64,000 nt of DNA from Pseudaminobacter soli (ex Li et al. 2025). GTDB taxonomy: Bacteria; Pseudomonadota; Alphaproteobacteria; Rhizobiales; Rhizobiaceae. The stretch lies in NCBI RefSeq assembly GCF_003012705.1, contig NZ_PXYL01000001.1, forward strand, positions 434,001 to 498,000. The letters are read 5' to 3'. Both the position numbers and the translations under genes were made by a program. Below, in pieces: positions 27,145 through 36,450 of this stretch. The notes under the pieces were generated by a model. It made no database searches. It worked only from the letters and a program-made list of their open reading frames with translations, and was not told the DNA's origin. The first letter of the stretch is position 1. Every line of letters starts with the position of its first letter.

Positions 27145-28518
27145 ATGGAAACCAGAGCCAACTACGTCATCGTCGGAATTTTCACTCTCCTAGCGATCCT
27201 TTCTGCCTTTGCCTTCGTCTACTGGACGGCGGCAATCGGGGAGCGCGGCGAGACAGCGTTGCTGCGCGTGCGTATCCCGGGATCCGCTGCAGGTCTCGCG
27301 CGAGGCAGCGCGGTGCTGTTCAACGGCGTGAAGGTTGGCGATGTGCGTCGCGTTTTCATCGACGTGCAGAATCCCACGGTCGCGATCGCCGATACGGAGA
27401 TCGATCGTCTGACCCCGATCACCAAGTCGACTACGGCCGATATCGGCATCGCCGGCCTTACCGGCCAGGCCAATATCGAGCTCAAGGGTGGCAATCCGCA
27501 GGAAGTGAACCTGTTCGACGAGGCGGAGGCGAATGGCAAAGTCGCAGAGATCACGGCCAATCCGTCTGCGGTGACCAATCTTCTCCAGACCGCGCAAGCG
27601 CTGTTCAAGCGGGCCGACAACGTGCTCTCCCAGGTCGAGGGTTTCGTCGGCGAGGTGCGCGAGCCGCTCACCCGCACGGTCGGCAACTTCGAGAAGTTCT
27701 CGGAAGCGCTCGGCCACAACGCCGAAGGCGTCGACAAGTTTCTTGCTAATGTGAGCAAGCTGTCGGAAACGCTGGCTGGCGTTTCCGGCAAGATCGAGGG
27801 AACGCTTACGGCTGCCGACGAACTTTTGAGGTCCGTCGACAAGGACAAGGTGTCGGAAATCGTCACCAATCTGCAGAAGTTCACCAGCAATCTGAACGAG
27901 AACACCAAGGATCTCGACAAGATCATTGCCGGTGTCCAGAAGGCGGTCGGCAACATCAATGGCTTTGCTGAGAAGGGCAGTGACACGCTGACCAAGGTCG
28001 ACGGTATCCTCAATAGCGTCAATCCCGAGTCCGTGCGCACCACGCTCAACAACTTCCAGGATGCCAGCCGCGACGCGAAGACTGCCGCGGCCGACGTGGC
28101 AAAGGTCACCGAGAAAATCGGCAACCGGTCTCACGACATCGACCGTATGATCAGCGATGCGACCGAACTCGCCCACCGACTCAACGCGGCCTCGGTGCGC
28201 ATCGACGGCATATTGACGAGGGTCGACCAGTTGCTCGGCTCCGGCCAGGCGGGAGGCTTGATGACCGAGGCGAGTGCGACGCTGAAGTCGTTCCGCGAGG
28301 TTGCGGACAAGCTCAATGCTCGCATCGACACGATCCTGAACGGGATACAGCAGTTCACCGGGCCCGGCCTGCGTGACGTCGAGGCGTTCGTCCGCGATGG
28401 CCGCCGCTCGATCAATCGCATCGAACAGGCCATTACCGACCTGGAGCGCAATCCGCAGCGCATCATTACCGGTGGAGAGGGTACCGTCCGGGAGTATGAC
28501 GGGCGGGCACGACGTTGA
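27145..28518 (+). CDS. mlaD: MlaD-family MCE protein
   Basis: Periplasmic lipid-binding subunit anchored by one N-terminal helix (about residues 8-30). The single MCE domain follows (about 38-118, RIPGSAAGLARGSAVLFNGVKVGDV and GIAGLTGQANIEL). Residues 150-440 form an unusually long helical tail with repeated heptad-like segments, much longer than E. coli MlaD (183 aa), so the hexamer may build a needle-like extension across the periplasm, as proposed for long MCE proteins. It starts 13 bp after mlaF. Confidence 0.9.
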   Translation: METRANYVIVGIFTLLAILSAFAFVYWTAAIGERGETALLRVRIPGSAAGLARGSAVLFNGVKVGDVRRVFIDVQNPTVAIADTEIDRLTPITKSTTADIGIAGLTGQANIELKGGNPQEVNLFDEAEANGKVAEITANPSAVTNLLQTAQALFKRADNVLSQVEGFVGEVREPLTRTVGNFEKFSEALGHNAEGVDKFLANVSKLSETLAGVSGKIEGTLTAADELLRSVDKDKVSEIVTNLQKFTSNLNENTKDLDKIIAGVQKAVGNINGFAEKGSDTLTKVDGILNSVNPESVRTTLNNFQDASRDAKTAAADVAKVTEKIGNRSHDIDRMISDATELAHRLNAASVRIDGILTRVDQLLGSGQAGGLMTEASATLKSFREVADKLNARIDTILNGIQQFTGPGLRDVEAFVRDGRRSINRIEQAITDLERNPQRIITGGEGTVREYDGRARR

Positions 28519-28613
28519 CATTGCCGGACGCGCATTCGAAGAAAGTGTTCGTAGCGAAATAGATTTGCCGCCTCTTGGCGGAAGAAGCTGTAATCTTGGG
28601 GACGGGATTAGCG

Positions 28614-29207
28614 GTGAAGACGTTTAAGGTCATGGCAGGCGTTGCGGCTGTCACGCTGACGCTTTCGGGATGCGCGCTGTTCAAAAGCCCGACCCCGCTC
28701 GACACCTATGAGTTGTCGGCGCCCTCGGGCACGGCAAAGCAGATGCGAAAGCGCCTGCAGATCCTGATTGCCGAGCCGCCGGCGCTGAAGTCGCTGGACG
28801 GCCAGAACATCGTCATCAGGCGTCCGTCCGGCGTCATCGAGTTCCTCAAGGGCGCCCAGTGGTCGGACCGCCTGCCGCGTATCGTGCAGGCGCGCCTTGC
28901 CGAAACCTTCCAGCGCTCCGGCGCCTTTGCCGGCGTCGGCCTGCCTGGCGAAGGCCTGGCGATCGACTATCAGGTGATCGCGGAACTGCGCACTTTCGAG
29001 GTCCATGTCGACGGCGACCGCAATGCGCATATCGAACTGTTCGTCCGCCTGCTCAACGACCGCAACGGCGAAGTGCGAGCTTCCCGCGATTTCAAGGCCA
29101 GCGCGGCCGTGAGCGGTAGCGGCAATGACGCCTATGCGCAGGCGCTCAACCGGGCATTCGAGACGATAGCCTCCGAAATCGTCGAGTGGACGGATTCGGT
29201 CATCTGA
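28614..29207 (+). CDS. ABC-type transport auxiliary lipoprotein (PqiC/DUF330-like)
   Basis: A 197-aa lipoprotein closing the MCE operon. The signal peptide ends in the lipobox LSGC (about residue 18). The mature part matches the ABC transport auxiliary family: YELSAPSG, ILIAEPPALKSLDGQNIVIR, QWSDRLPRIVQARLAETFQRSG and a C-terminal helix. Such lipoproteins (PqiC in E. coli) sit in the outer membrane as docking partners for MCE tunnels. The likely start is GTG 28614; an upstream frame to 28575 adds a non-signal segment. No MlaA or MlaC gene is nearby. Confidence 0.85.
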   Translation: MKTFKVMAGVAAVTLTLSGCALFKSPTPLDTYELSAPSGTAKQMRKRLQILIAEPPALKSLDGQNIVIRRPSGVIEFLKGAQWSDRLPRIVQARLAETFQRSGAFAGVGLPGEGLAIDYQVIAELRTFEVHVDGDRNAHIELFVRLLNDRNGEVRASRDFKASAAVSGSGNDAYAQALNRAFETIASEIVEWTDSVI

Positions 29208-29398
29208 CCGTAGCTGCGCGGTCTTCTGTGGCCGCGCGGTTCTTCTCACTGTTTCATTGAGCTTTTGGCACCGCCTGATGAGGGGCAGGCAGCCGTCCGC
29301 TGCGTCGGCCGCTTGGCCGATGACCTGCATCGACCTTTGTCATCCTCCTGATGGATCGGACAAACGGAACCGGTTCAATCCAAACGTAAAGAGCAAAG

Positions 29399-29434
29399 AA
29401 AAAGGCGGGAGAAAACTCCCGCCTTTTTTGTTTT
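29399..29434. terminator. Bidirectional terminator between the Mla operon and the GPR gene
   Basis: The stem GGCGGGAG / CTCCCGCC with an AAAA loop is flanked by A-rich and T-rich runs, giving a U-tract on either strand for two convergent transcripts. Confidence 0.85.
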
Positions 29435-29452
29435 GCCTATGGGCTGCTTGCC

Positions 29453-32400
29453 TTACCGCAGGCGCCCGCTCGCGTGGGCCAGCATGGTGTAGACCTTGCC
29501 GGTGTCGGACGAGAGGTAGGTCTGCGTCATGACGTTGTCGTGGTCATTGCGCGAGACGTCCTTCAGCAGCTTTTCGAAGTCGTCGCAGTAGCGGTCCACC
29601 GCGGCGCGGAATTCGCCGTCGGCCTGGAACTTGCGGCGAATCTCGTCGAAAGTCTGCTGGCCCTTGAGGGTGTAGAGCCGGCGCGTGAACACATCGCGCT
29701 CGCCACGGCGATAGCGGTTCCACAGCTCGATCGAGGCCTCATGGTCGATCGCGCGAGCGATGTCGACCGAGAGCGAGTTGAGCGATTCGACCACGTGAGC
29801 CGGCGAACGGGCGGCGGTTGCCGCGCGGGGCGCCTCGGCAGCCGTCGGCCGTGCGTTCTCGTCGCGCGAGGCGCCGCTCAGCAGATCACGCACCCAGCCG
29901 CCGGGCTGCGGGCGGGCATTGCCCTGGGCCCGTGCGGGCGCTGCCGCCGCAGGGCGCTCGACGTCGAGGCTACCGCGTAGCGCGACGTCGCCCGCCGGTG
30001 CACGTGGCGCCTGCGGAGCGGGCGAGGGTGCCTGAGCGGGTGCCGGCGCTTCAGTACGCGGCGCGGGTGCACGGGCGGCCGGGGCGTTGTCGCCCACGTC
30101 GATCGTGCGGCCGGATTTGGCCACGATCTCGGACAGTTCCTTCAGAGCCTTGATCTGCTCGGTCACGGCGCGGCGCATGGCGGTCGTCGACTGCTTGGCC
30201 TCTTCGGGCATGTCGAGCACGCCCTTCTTCAGCTCGGCGCGTGTATCGTCGAGTTCGCTCTTGATCGAGCTTGCCGTGCGGCGCATGTCCTCGGTCGCGT
30301 CGGCAAAGCGCTTGGTCGCGGATTCCACCACTTCCGTGATCGCGCCGCGGATCTTGTCGGTCGAGGCGAGGGTGCGGCTTTCGGCCTTTTCCAGAGCCTT
30401 GCCGACCAGGTCTTCGAACGACTTCATGACGCGCTCGAGATCTTCCGACTTCTTCACCAGGCCGACCGCGAGGTCTTCCAGCGAGGACTGGCGCTCAAGC
30501 GTATGCTCGAGATTGTTCTGGGCAGAGCTCAGAAGTTCGGATGCGCTCGACAGAAGGCGGCTGTGGTCGTCGAAGCGGGTCGCGATGGATGCCACTTCCT
30601 TGAGCGTGGTGGACGACATCTCGGTGAGGCGGGTGGCGTTGGAGTCCACCAGCCGGGCCGAGCTTGCAAAGGTCTGCGCAGCCTTCTCGGTCGTCGCGGC
30701 AAAGCTCTGCGTGCTGCCGACGAGACGTTCGTCCACATTCGAGAGGTTGGTCGCGGCCTTCTCGATCAGGTCGTTGAGCTGTGCGCTCGACATCGACAGC
30801 CGGTCGATAAGGCTGCTGACGCCTTCCGCGAGGTTCGAACGGGCGCCTTCGACTGCCGAAAGCGTTTCGGCGGTGCGGGTGGCGAGTGCGTTGACCAGCG
30901 CGGCATTTTCGGTGCGCATGCGCTCGGTGGCGCGCTGCGTTGCCTGCTCCAGGCCGCGCTGCAGGTCGGTGCCGGTCTCGGCGAAGCGATCGACCAGCGG
31001 GCGGGCGTTTTCGTCGAGGATCTTGGTGATCTCGGCGGAACGCTCGGCCAGCATCGCGTTGAGTTCGCGGGTGTTGGCGCCGATGGTGCGTGCAGCCTCG
31101 TTCGTGCTCTGGCCGATATGCTGGCCCACAGCGGTGAAGGTGTCGGCGATCGTGTTGGCACGCGCGACCAGCTGCGATTCGGCCTGGGCAATATGCTCGC
31201 CGAGCTTCTGGCCGACCGAGTCGGCGCTGGCGGCGAGGCGGCTTTCGGCCTGGGTCACATGCTCGTTCACGCGAGCCGCAACGGCATCGACACCCGCCGC
31301 AAAGCGCTCGTCGGCACCGGTGAGTGTGTCCTCGATCGCCTTGGCGCGAGCATCAAGCTGCTCGGCGGTCTGCTTGGCGCGGACGATGACCCGCTGCTCG
31401 GTTGCGGCAACGGTGCTGGCGATGCCCGAGACATGCGCGCTGATGATCGATGAGCCTTCGGCGACGCGGGCTGCAATGCGCTGGTCCGCGGTTTCGAACA
31501 CCTGTCCGATCTCTGCGGCACGACCGGCGAGCGAGTCTGCGCTTTCGCTGGCGCGGGCGACGATGCGCTGGTTGGTGTCCTCGAACATCTGGCCGATTTC
31601 GGCGGCCCGGCCGGTGAGTGCGTCGGCGCTCTGGTTGATGCGCGCGGCGATCCGCTGGTCCGCGGTTTCGAAGACCTGGCCGATCTGAGCAGCGCGGCCG
31701 GAGAGCACTTCGGCGCTTTCGTCGACGCGTGCGGCGATCCGCTGGTCCGCGGCTTCGAAGACCTGGCCGATCTCGGCGGCGCGACCGGAGAGTGCCTCGG
31801 CGCTTTCGTTGACGCGGGCGGCGATGCGCTGGTCCGCGGCTTCGAAGACCTGGCCGATTTCGGCAGCACGGCCGGCAAGCGCCTCGGCGCTTTCATTGAC
31901 GCGAGCTGCAAGGCGTTCGTCGGCGGCCTCGAAGTTGCGGACGATTTCGACGGCACGTGCGCCAAGGGTGGTGGCACCGTCGGCGATGCGCGAGACGAAC
32001 TGGCGATCGGCGGCATCGAAGATGCTTCCGAGCTCGGCCGCGCGAGCGGCAAGCGCCTCGGCGGATTCGCCGATACGCTGGCCGAGCCGCTGGTCGGCGT
32101 CCTCGAAGTTGCGCAGGATGTCGCCTGCACGGACCGCAAGCGAGTTCGCGGTCTCGATGGCGCGCGCAACCAGCTTCTGGTCGGCGTCGTCGAAGGTGCG
32201 GACGAGATCGCCGGCACGGGCCGCGATCGCGTTTGCGGTGTCCTCGGCCTGGGCGATAAGCGAACCCGAGGTTTCCTGGGCGCGGGCGGCGAGGCGGCTG
32301 TCGGCTTCCTCGAAGGCGCGCGTAATGTCGTCGGCGCGGGCGAGGAGGGCGGCGGATGTCTGTTCGGCGCGCGCGGCGATCTGGCGGTCGGCCTCGCTGA

Positions 32401-35400
32401 AGGCGCTTCCGGCTGCCTCGTTGAGCGCGGCAGTGACTTCGAGCACCTTTTCGCGCAGTGCGCCGGCAACGACGACAGCGCTGCCTTCAAGCGCCATGCG
32501 CACATTGTCGACGCCCAGCGTCAGGGCGCGTTCCATCGTGGTGGTGCGCTCTTCGATGACGCCGGTCTGGCGACGGAAGGCTTCCTCGATCTTCTCGACG
32601 TCGGAGGCGAGGGCATCCGAAATGTCGATGCGCTTGTCGGCGATGAGCTGGATGTGCGTCGAAACGGCGTCGTCGATCTCACGGCGGGTTTCCGCCAGCC
32701 GGGTGAGGTCGTCGTCGAGCGCGCGGGTCAGCATGTCGCGACCTTCGGACAGCCTGCCGATATGTGCAGCGATGATCTCGTCGACGCCTGAACGGCTGCC
32801 GGCGATCTTCTGCATGTCGGCTTCGAGAGCCTGCGAGAGAACCTCGCGGCCTTCGGCGATCTTGGTGACCTGATCGGCGACGAGGCCATCGATCTGTGAG
32901 CGCGCGACGGTCAGCTTCTGGAGGTCGGCTTCGAGAGCGCGGCGTAGGATGTCGCGGCCTTCGGCCAGCTTCTCGACCTGGCCAGCCACGAGGCCGTCGA
33001 TGCCCGAGCGGCTGTCGGCGAGCTTGGCGAGATCCTCTTCGAGGGTGCGGGCCAGCATGGCGCGGCCTTCTTCGAGGCGGCGGCTCTGGCTTGCGATGAG
33101 GCCTTCTATGTTGGCGATGTCGGCTTCAAGCGCTCGGGTGAGCACGCCGCGGTTTTCGCCGACCTTCTCGGCCTGACCGGCCACGAGGCCTTCCATGCTG
33201 GCGACGTCGGCTTCAAGCGCCTGCGACAGGAGCTTGCGGCCTTCGACGAGCTTGTCGGCCTGGGCCGCGATCAGCCCCTCGATGTTGGCGATGTCGGCTT
33301 CGAGGGCGCGGGTCAGCACGTCGCGGCCATGCGCAAGGCGCTCGACCTGGGTGGTGACGACGCCTTCGAGAGTGCCATGGCTCTCGGCCAGCTTGTTCAG
33401 ATCGTCTTCCAGCGACCTGGTCAGCATGCGGCGGCTCTCGTTGAACTTCTCCGCATGGCGGTTGACCATGTCGTCGATGCTGGCGAGGTCGGCTTCGAGG
33501 GCGCGACGCAGGATGTCACGGCCTTCGGCCAGCTTCTCGACCTGTCCGGCAACCAGGCCATCGATGCTCGAGCGGCTCTCAGCCAGCTTGGCAAGGTCGG
33601 CCTCGAGGGCGCGCTTCAGGATGTCGCGGCCTTCCGCCAGCTTCTCGACCTGGCCGGCAACCAGGCCGTCGATGCTCGAACGGCTCTCGGCCAGCTTGGC
33701 AAGGTCGGCCTCGAGGGCGCGCTTGAGGATGTCGCGGCCTTCGGCGAGCTTCTCGACCTGGCCGGCAACGAGGCCGTCGATGCTGGAGCGGCTGTCGGCG
33801 AGCTTGGCGAGGTCGTCTTCGAGGGCGCGCTTGAGGATGTCACGACCCTGGGCAAGCTTCTCGACCTGACCTGCAACGAGGCCGTCGATGCTGGCGCGGC
33901 TGTCGGCAAGCTTGGCGAGATCGTCTTCCAGGGCGCGCGTCAGGCGCTCGCGGCCCTGATCGAGCTTTTCGAGCTGCCCGTCGACCAGCTGATCGATGCT
34001 CGAACGACCTTCGGCAATCTTGTTGAGGTCGGCTTCGAGGGCACGCGAAAGAACGTCGCGGCCTTCGGCGATCTTCTCGACCTGGCCGGCCACGAGCTTG
34101 TCGATGTCGGAGCGGCTGTCGGCGATCTTACCGAGATCGGCCTCAAGGGCACGCGAGAGGATGTTGCGGCCTTCGGCGAGCTTGCCGATGTGGCCGGAGA
34201 CCATTTCGTCAATGCCGGCCTGGGTTTGGGTCAGCTTCTGCGAGTCTTCGGTCAGCGCGCGGGCAAGGTTTGCACGGCTTTCGGCCAGGCGCTCCAGATG
34301 GTCGCCGAGCGAAGCGTCGAGCGTGGCGCGCGTCTCGTTGATCTTGCGCAGATCCTCGTCGAGCGCATGCGAGATCATGGTGCGGCCTTCGGCGAGCTTC
34401 AGCACCTGCAGGCTGACGGCTTCGTCGATACCGGCGCGGCTTTCCTCGAACTTGGCGAGGTCCGCATGCAACGACGAGGCGATGCGATCGCTGGTTTCCG
34501 CAAACTTTGCGGCATGCGTGTCGATAGCCTCGTCGATGCCCTTGCGGGCCTCCGTAAGCTTCTGCAGGTCGGAGTCGAAGGCACCGGAAACGGTGTGCCG
34601 TGCCGCTTCGAGACGGTCGGCGAAGTCGCCGGCGCGGGCCTCGAGCATGGAAGACGTGGACGTGACCATGTCGGCCATCTGCGTGCCGATGCGGGCGCGG
34701 CCTTCGTCGATCATGGCCGAAAGGTTCTGATTGCCTTCCGTGAAGGTGGTGGCGATCTCGCGAGCGCGCTCGACCAGCGTTTCGTTGATCTGGCGGGCGC
34801 GGGCCTCAAGCGCCGCATTCAGCTTTTGCGTACCGGTATCAAGCGCTTCGGCGCGGATCTGGAACTCGCTGATCAGGGCCTGGCCGCGTTCGGCCAGGGT
34901 GCGCTCGATGTCCTTGAGGCTTGTTTCGAAGTCGGCGTTCAGCGTGCGAGCGGCGCCGCCCAGCAGCGACACCATGCCGGCGGTGCGGTCGTCCAGCAGG
35001 TCGGACAGCGAACGCGTCATCTGGTCCGTGCTCTGCGTGAGCTTGGCAATACGCGTGTCGAGCAGGCTGGCGAAGGCCTCGCCCGAGGTCGTGATGCGGT
35101 CGCCGATTGTATCGAGGCGCTGGTCGATCGACTCGAAGATGGACGAGCCGCTTTCGTTGATGCGGTCGATCAGCGAGTCACCGGAATTGGTGATCGTCAT
35201 CGACAGGCGGGTCGATGCGTTGAGGATGTTCTGGCGAATGATGTCGCCCGCCGAATCCAGTTCGTCGCGCAGCGTTTCGTGCGCGCCGGCAATCGAGCTG
35301 CGCACGCGCTCGGCATGGGTGACGACAGCTTCGCGTTCGCTGCCCAGCCCGTCCACCAGCGCACGGATGCGGGATTCGTTTTCGGAGTAGGAGCGCTCGA

Positions 35401-36175
35401 TCTGGTTCACCTCGGTGTGCACCAGCGTTTCCAGCTCGACGGCGCGGGCAAGCGTGCGCTCGATACCTTCGCCCATGGCGGCGACTTCGCGGCGCACGGC
35501 CTGACCGACGGTCATGACGCGATCCTGGGCGAGGTTTTCCGGCTCGGCGAGACGGAAGGCGACTTCGGTCATCGACTGGGCGGCAAGGCGCATGTCCTGC
35601 GCCCGCCGAATCATCAGGGCAAAGGCCCAGAAGAGAATGATCGGCGTGATCGTGGCGACGCCGAGCAGGATCAGATAAGGCTGGGCGGCAATCTCCTGGA
35701 ACGAGCGAATCTGGAACAGAGGCGGCGTGAACAGCGTATTGGCGAGCAGGACGCCGCCGCCGATCCACATGAGCGACAGAACGGCAACCAGCCAATAGAT
35801 GCCGCTGGACGACCGGCGGTTGATGCTGTGCAGCAGGGCGCGATAGTCCTTCTGCTGGTCATCATTAGCGGCAGCAAAGCCACTGCCGCGGGTGGCGGCC
35901 GGTTCGGCTGCTGCTTTTGGCTCCGGCTGATTGGCCGGCTTGGCGGGAGCGGGCTTGGGAGCGGCATTGCGGGCAGCGGCCTGAGCAGCCTTCTCGGCGC
36001 GGCTTTCGCGGGCGAGCTCATCGGCTGCCTGCGATATCTGCGCCTCCAGGTCCTGCATCGAGGCGGCGATGTCGAGCTCGTCGGCACCAGCCGCTAGGTC
36101 GAAATCCAGCGCGTCCTCAAGTTCCTTAGCGACGTCGGTGTCGATATTCTTGTTTGTCGAGCTATTTTTCGCCAT
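29453..36175 (-). CDS. rgsE: Growth pole ring protein homologue (GPR/RgsE), giant coiled-coil protein
   Basis: A 2240-aa membrane-anchored protein. By size and layout it matches the Agrobacterium growth pole ring protein and Sinorhizobium RgsE, which organise the polar growth zone. Residues 1-124 are cytosolic and acidic to Pro/Ala-rich. Two transmembrane helices follow (125-149 and 166-188), then an almost uninterrupted helical region. It includes a 36/29-residue repeat array at residues 537-1192 and a 29-residue array at 1271-1629. After further coiled coil, a Pro/Ala linker (about 2029-2124) leads to a conserved C-terminal domain of about 116 residues (ELWNRYRRGERDVFTRRLYTL). No enzymatic motif is seen. 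It diverges from a small Hpt gene. Older databases call such proteins kinesin-like or apolipoprotein-like. Confidence 0.88.
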   Translation of the reverse strand: MAKNSSTNKNIDTDVAKELEDALDFDLAAGADELDIAASMQDLEAQISQAADELARESRAEKAAQAAARNAAPKPAPAKPANQPEPKAAAEPAATRGSGFAAANDDQQKDYRALLHSINRRSSSGIYWLVAVLSLMWIGGGVLLANTLFTPPLFQIRSFQEIAAQPYLILLGVATITPIILFWAFALMIRRAQDMRLAAQSMTEVAFRLAEPENLAQDRVMTVGQAVRREVAAMGEGIERTLARAVELETLVHTEVNQIERSYSENESRIRALVDGLGSEREAVVTHAERVRSSIAGAHETLRDELDSAGDIIRQNILNASTRLSMTITNSGDSLIDRINESGSSIFESIDQRLDTIGDRITTSGEAFASLLDTRIAKLTQSTDQMTRSLSDLLDDRTAGMVSLLGGAARTLNADFETSLKDIERTLAERGQALISEFQIRAEALDTGTQKLNAALEARARQINETLVERAREIATTFTEGNQNLSAMIDEGRARIGTQMADMVTSTSSMLEARAGDFADRLEAARHTVSGAFDSDLQKLTEARKGIDEAIDTHAAKFAETSDRIASSLHADLAKFEESRAGIDEAVSLQVLKLAEGRTMISHALDEDLRKINETRATLDASLGDHLERLAESRANLARALTEDSQKLTQTQAGIDEMVSGHIGKLAEGRNILSRALEADLGKIADSRSDIDKLVAGQVEKIAEGRDVLSRALEADLNKIAEGRSSIDQLVDGQLEKLDQGRERLTRALEDDLAKLADSRASIDGLVAGQVEKLAQGRDILKRALEDDLAKLADSRSSIDGLVAGQVEKLAEGRDILKRALEADLAKLAESRSSIDGLVAGQVEKLAEGRDILKRALEADLAKLAESRSSIDGLVAGQVEKLAEGRDILRRALEADLASIDDMVNRHAEKFNESRRMLTRSLEDDLNKLAESHGTLEGVVTTQVERLAHGRDVLTRALEADIANIEGLIAAQADKLVEGRKLLSQALEADVASMEGLVAGQAEKVGENRGVLTRALEADIANIEGLIASQSRRLEEGRAMLARTLEEDLAKLADSRSGIDGLVAGQVEKLAEGRDILRRALEADLQKLTVARSQIDGLVADQVTKIAEGREVLSQALEADMQKIAGSRSGVDEIIAAHIGRLSEGRDMLTRALDDDLTRLAETRREIDDAVSTHIQLIADKRIDISDALASDVEKIEEAFRRQTGVIEERTTTMERALTLGVDNVRMALEGSAVVVAGALREKVLEVTAALNEAAGSAFSEADRQIAARAEQTSAALLARADDITRAFEEADSRLAARAQETSGSLIAQAEDTANAIAARAGDLVRTFDDADQKLVARAIETANSLAVRAGDILRNFEDADQRLGQRIGESAEALAARAAELGSIFDAADRQFVSRIADGATTLGARAVEIVRNFEAADERLAARVNESAEALAGRAAEIGQVFEAADQRIAARVNESAEALSGRAAEIGQVFEAADQRIAARVDESAEVLSGRAAQIGQVFETADQRIAARINQSADALTGRAAEIGQMFEDTNQRIVARASESADSLAGRAAEIGQVFETADQRIAARVAEGSSIISAHVSGIASTVAATEQRVIVRAKQTAEQLDARAKAIEDTLTGADERFAAGVDAVAARVNEHVTQAESRLAASADSVGQKLGEHIAQAESQLVARANTIADTFTAVGQHIGQSTNEAARTIGANTRELNAMLAERSAEITKILDENARPLVDRFAETGTDLQRGLEQATQRATERMRTENAALVNALATRTAETLSAVEGARSNLAEGVSSLIDRLSMSSAQLNDLIEKAATNLSNVDERLVGSTQSFAATTEKAAQTFASSARLVDSNATRLTEMSSTTLKEVASIATRFDDHSRLLSSASELLSSAQNNLEHTLERQSSLEDLAVGLVKKSEDLERVMKSFEDLVGKALEKAESRTLASTDKIRGAITEVVESATKRFADATEDMRRTASSIKSELDDTRAELKKGVLDMPEEAKQSTTAMRRAVTEQIKALKELSEIVAKSGRTIDVGDNAPAARAPAPRTEAPAPAQAPSPAPQAPRAPAGDVALRGSLDVERPAAAAPARAQGNARPQPGGWVRDLLSGASRDENARPTAAEAPRAATAARSPAHVVESLNSLSVDIARAIDHEASIELWNRYRRGERDVFTRRLYTLKGQQTFDEIRRKFQADGEFRAAVDRYCDDFEKLLKDVSRNDHDNVMTQTYLSSDTGKVYTMLAHASGRLR
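31289..32365 (-). repeat. Coding repeat array B in the GPR gene (29-residue units)
   Basis: About twelve units cover residues 1271-1629. The consensus is NESAEALAGRAAEIGQVF followed by EAADQRIAARV. The DNA period is 87 bp (anchors at 31655, 31742 and 31829). One unit near the N-terminal end is 40 residues long, an 11-residue insertion. The sequence is distinct from array A. Confidence 0.9.
32600..34567 (-). repeat. Coding repeat array A in the GPR gene (36- and 29-residue units)
   Basis: Nineteen consecutive units cover residues 537-1192. Fifteen units have 36 residues (108 bp) and four have 29 (87 bp), the shorter ones lacking exactly seven residues. The consensus is approximately LAKLAxSRSSIDGLVAGQ, then VEKLAEGRDILKRALEAD. 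Anchor sequences at 33611, 33719 and 33827 are exactly 108 bp apart. Units 7-10 are nearly identical, which implies recent duplication or conversion. Confidence 0.9.
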
Positions 36176-36450
36176 GTCGCCGTTACCCTGTACTCGTGCC
36201 GCGAGACCGACAAATTCCGGCCCTTATATGTTCGCGAGCGAGGCTTTTTATGGACTCGTCGTATCGTACTGGCACAGGCGGGTAAAGGAAACTTGAATCC
36301 CGACTAATGCGTAAAACTTTAAATATGTGGTTAACAACGGCGTGAAACCGGCGGATTTGCGGACGTTTTCGGGGTTTTGCCCGTTAACCCGTTATCCACA
36401 TGATTGAAGCAGTTTGACCGCTCATGAGGGCTCTGCCCGAGAAGGTAAAA
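36176..36450. promoter_or_regulatory. Divergent regulatory region between GPR and Hpt genes
   Basis: About 275 bp separate the two start codons. The right half is AT-richer and holds three TTAA elements: 36319-36322, 36331-36334 (TTAAC) and 36384-36389 (TTAACC). The first pair is spaced by 8 bases, one more than the CtrA consensus TTAA-N7-TTAA, so CtrA control is only a possibility. Confidence 0.35.

Noticed and set aside
32600-34567. Regular 108-bp direct repeats considered as a CRISPR-like or satellite array.
   Set aside because: No unique spacers; the repeats are in frame and encode a continuous helical protein.
33329-36097. A 922-codon open frame on the plus strand opposite the GPR gene, and similar long plus-strand frames at 30087-31688 and 31809-32873.
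   Set aside because: They mirror the repeated, GC-rich codons of the GPR gene. The translations are low-complexity Ser/Arg/Ala or periodic copies of the sense repeats, with no domain or ribosome site.
36319-36334. A full CtrA box upstream of the Hpt gene.
   Set aside because: The two TTAA elements are 8 bases apart rather than 7, so I kept it only as a weak possibility within the divergent region.
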